From Tianweitania sediminis (lineage in GTDB: Bacteria > Pseudomonadota > Alphaproteobacteria > Rhizobiales > Rhizobiaceae): DNA of 64,000 nucleotides. This document shows, one piece after another, positions 61,920 to 64,000 of this stretch (position 1 is its first letter; every line of letters starts with the position of its first letter). Made by a program: the position numbers and the translations under genes. The stretch is taken from positions 62,001-126,000 of the forward strand of contig NZ_JAGIYY010000002.1 in assembly GCF_017813335.1 (NCBI RefSeq). Reading direction: 5' to 3'. The notes beneath the pieces were generated by a model. The model saw only the letters and a list, made by a program, of their open reading frames with translations. It did not search any database and was not told the DNA's origin.

Positions 61920-62822
61920 TCATTTCACCGCATAATCGGCGCCCGATCGCACGATCTTCGGATCGGTTTCGCCGATGGCGCCGAGGTCGCGCCCTTCATA
62001 GGGGATGGCGCGCAAGATGTGGCGGATCACCGCGATGCGGGCACGCCGCTTGTCGTTGGAGCGCACGATCGTCCACGGAGCATGCTCGCTGTGGGTGCGC
62101 TCGAACATTTCGTTGCGCGCTTGCGTGTAATCGTCCCACCGCGTCAGTCCGGCGATGTCGATGGGTGAAAACTTCCAGCTCTTCAGGATGCTTTGCCGCC
62201 GGTCGTGAAAGCGCTTCAACTGCGTTTCCCGGCCGATTTCGAGCCAGATCTTGAAGAAGTGGATGCCGTCGCGCACGATCATGCGTTCGAACAACGGCAC
62301 TTCATCCATGAACTGCTCGTATTGTTCGGGGGAGCAGAAGCCCATTACGCGCTCGACGCCAGCGCGATTGTACCAGGAGCGGTCGAATGTCACCAATTCG
62401 CTCCGCGTCGGGAAGTGCGCCACATAGCGTTGGAAGTACCACTGCCCCTGTTCCACTTCGCTTGGCTTTGGCAGCGCCACATTCCTCGCAGTGCGAGGAT
62501 TGAGGTTCTCCCGAAGCGCGGCGATCGTTCCTCCTTTGCCGGCGGCGTCACGTCCCTCAAACAGGATCATGACCCGCTCGCCCGTGGTTTTCAGCCACTC
62601 CTGCAGCCGAACCAACTCGACCTGGAGCGCCAGCATCGTGTCTTCGAATTCTGCTTTCTTCAGGGCCTTCTCGTAAGGGTAATCGCCCGAGGTGAGCGCA
62701 CCGCCTTCCACCCAGTCTGGCAGCGCCTCGTCATCGACGTCGAAGATCTTGCTTTCGCCGTTGATCTCCAGCGTTACCGCCGGTGTGTCCGGAAAGTTTG
62801 CCGGCGCGATTTTCTCGTTCAT
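61920..62822 (-). CDS. ppk2: Polyphosphate kinase 2 (PPK2)
   Basis: 300 aa, one-domain class I length. Walker A is G90-T99 ([10 protein letters not shown]). Walker B is D147 in [17 protein letters not shown], followed by the lid with [20 protein letters not shown]. It transfers phosphate between polyphosphate and nucleoside diphosphates, usually making GTP or ATP. Its stop lies one base from the stop of the convergent glycosyltransferase. The neighbouring PhoR-like kinase suggests a phosphate-related context. Confidence 0.93.
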   Translation of the reverse strand: MNEKIAPANFPDTPAVTLEINGESKIFDVDDEALPDWVEGGALTSGDYPYEKALKKAEFEDTMLALQVELVRLQEWLKTTGERVMILFEGRDAAGKGGTIAALRENLNPRTARNVALPKPSEVEQGQWYFQRYVAHFPTRSELVTFDRSWYNRAGVERVMGFCSPEQYEQFMDEVPLFERMIVRDGIHFFKIWLEIGRETQLKRFHDRRQSILKSWKFSPIDIAGLTRWDDYTQARNEMFERTHSEHAPWTIVRSNDKRRARIAVIRHILRAIPYEGRDLGAIGETDPKIVRSGADYAVK

Positions 62823-62922
62823 CGCCTGTCCTTCTGCAATCAGCCTGTCATGCTATGTGGTGCATGGACTTAGACGATGGCGCAAGGTCGATCCTCGATC
62901 GGCGTGAAACAGTGTGAAAGCA

Positions 62923-64000
62923 ATGGCGCAGGTGGCGGTGCAACTGCCGGAACAAGAATCGAGCGGCGAAGAACAAGGAACGCGGAGCGCGATCTGGCTG
63001 ATGCTGGCGGCCGGGCTGGCTGGGGTGGCAGTGCTCTGCGCCATGGAACCGGCATTGCTATGGGCAGGCCTTGCCATTGCCGTCTTGCTTTCCCTGATCG
63101 CGATTATGGCCCTGCGCCCACGGCGTATCGTGCTGCGCGACGCGTCAGACGCGCTGGTGCGCACAAGCGATGTCCTTCCCGAAATATCGGCTATCGATCT
63201 CGCCCGCGCTGTCGCCGATCCGTTGATCGTATTTGATCGCGGCGGCGTTGTGGTGCACGCCAATCCTGCTGCCGTGGCTGTTTTCGGCGCAGTGCTGCCG
63301 GGCACGATGCTGCAGTTGCGCTTCAGGGCGCCGGAACTGCAGCACCTGATCGAGGACGCGCTCCACGGCAACGATCCAGGCACCGTCGTGGATTATGTGG
63401 AGCGGCTGCCCCTGGAGCAGTTGTACAGGGTCAGCGTGACACTTCTCGACCGGACATCGGGGTTGTCGGCGCTGGTGTTCCGCGACCAAAGCGAAGGGCG
63501 ACGCATCGACCGTATGCGGGCCGACTTCATCGCCAATGCGAGCCACGAGTTGCGCACGCCGCTTGCGTCCATCTCGGGTTTCATCGAGACCTTGCGCGGA
63601 CCTGCCAAGAACGATGTGGTCGCACGCGACCGGTTCCTGGGTATCATGCAGGAACAAACCGGCCGGATGGCGCGTCTCATCGACGACCTTCTGTCGCTTT
63701 CGCGCGTTGAAATGAAGCCCATGCTCAAGCCGGGCGAAACGGCCGACCTGCGGCCGATCCTCGAGCGGGTGATCGACACGATCGACCAGCGGGCGCGCGA
63801 AGCGGGGCTGAAGGTCGTGCCCAACTGGGGAGAGGACGGCTTTACGGTGCTCGGCAACAAGGACGAATTGTTTCAGGTCTTCGAGAACCTGCTTGAGAAT
63901 GCCTGCAAGTACGGCAGAGACGGAGGTCGGGTGGAAGTGTCTTTGGGGCGCCGGGACGATGCGGGCGAGCCCGGCATCGCCGCATCGATCCGTGATTTTG
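62923..64000 (+). CDS. phoR: PhoR-like phosphate sensor histidine kinase (partial, cut by window end)
   Basis: 359 codons read from ATG 62923 to the window end with no stop. Two N-terminal membrane helices (LMLAAGLAGVAVLCAME and LLWAGLAIAVLLSLIAIMAL), a PAS-like domain (AVADPLIVFDRGGVVVHANP), then HisKA with His208 in IANASHELRTPLASISGFIE and the start of the ATPase domain (FENLLENACKYG). PhoR phosphorylates PhoB when phosphate is scarce, and a pst operon would be expected downstream. The PhoR name rests on architecture and context. Confidence 0.87.
   Translation, partial: MAQVAVQLPEQESSGEEQGTRSAIWLMLAAGLAGVAVLCAMEPALLWAGLAIAVLLSLIAIMALRPRRIVLRDASDALVRTSDVLPEISAIDLARAVADPLIVFDRGGVVVHANPAAVAVFGAVLPGTMLQLRFRAPELQHLIEDALHGNDPGTVVDYVERLPLEQLYRVSVTLLDRTSGLSALVFRDQSEGRRIDRMRADFIANASHELRTPLASISGFIETLRGPAKNDVVARDRFLGIMQEQTGRMARLIDDLLSLSRVEMKPMLKPGETADLRPILERVIDTIDQRAREAGLKVVPNWGEDGFTVLGNKDELFQVFENLLENACKYGRDGGRVEVSLGRRDDAGEPGIAASIRDF

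Noticed and set aside
1-64000. CRISPR arrays, insertion sequences, phage integrases, tRNA or rRNA genes
   Set aside because: I read for regular spaced repeats, transposase motifs and tRNA-like T-arms and saw none; a covariance-model scan would settle the tRNA question.

Overview
The window looks like a chromosomal segment of a high-GC alphaproteobacterium of the order Hyphomicrobiales (Rhizobiales), probably near Mesorhizobium, Aquamicrobium and related genera. This is inferred from protein sequence types and gene order (dnaX-ybaB-recR; def-fmt-truA-dapE-dapD; argB-yihA-yidC-rnpA-rpmH; the small SRP RNA beside dnaX; the cysteine-poor rhizobial DnaX; DUF6481 and DUF6719 proteins). No database search was possible. 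Genes are packed tightly, with many start/stop overlaps and several convergent pairs whose ends overlap.

Layout. 1-5.3 kb: end of a YejABEF-type microcin/oligopeptide ABC importer and a GhrA-like reductase. 5.3-10 kb: a Pro/Ala/Gln-rich OmpA-family protein, YcgN, a small secreted protein, NudC and a HIT protein. 10-19.6 kb: SRP RNA with its promoter, dnaX-ybaB-recR, a lytic transglycosylase, an AI-2E-type permease, two luciferase-like monooxygenases, a DUF6481 coiled-coil protein and rmuC. 19.7-35.2 kb: housekeeping backbone for translation start/formylation, tRNA modification, lysine and arginine biosynthesis, ribosome assembly and membrane insertion. An ECF sigma / RskA anti-sigma / fasciclin / exported MsrB module sits inside this backbone. 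35.2-38.9 kb: a gene-poor, partly decayed stretch with short genes, many below 60 codons (mini DnaJ-type zinc protein, two lipoproteins, a two-helix membrane protein), a DUF4214-like protein, gene fragments, and a hairpin overlapping a Shine-Dalgarno sequence. 39-42.8 kb: a TVP38/TMEM64 membrane protein, a MerA/Lpd-like flavoprotein and a sensor kinase.

42.8-61.9 kb is the most distinctive region, a surface glycan and protein-export locus. It has five large glycosyltransferases, a DUF4214 protein with the look of a type I secretion substrate, two adjacent SapC-family proteins, a PrtD-type ABC exporter with its HlyD adaptor, an AlgX/AlgJ-like SGNH protein, a MarR regulator, and an unknown protein. 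The sequence is compatible with an exported, perhaps glycosylated or glycan-anchored, S-layer-like surface protein, but this is inference.

61.9-64 kb: a PPK2 polyphosphate kinase and the start of a PhoR-like phosphate sensor kinase running off the window end. No tRNA, rRNA, insertion sequence, integrase or CRISPR array was seen.
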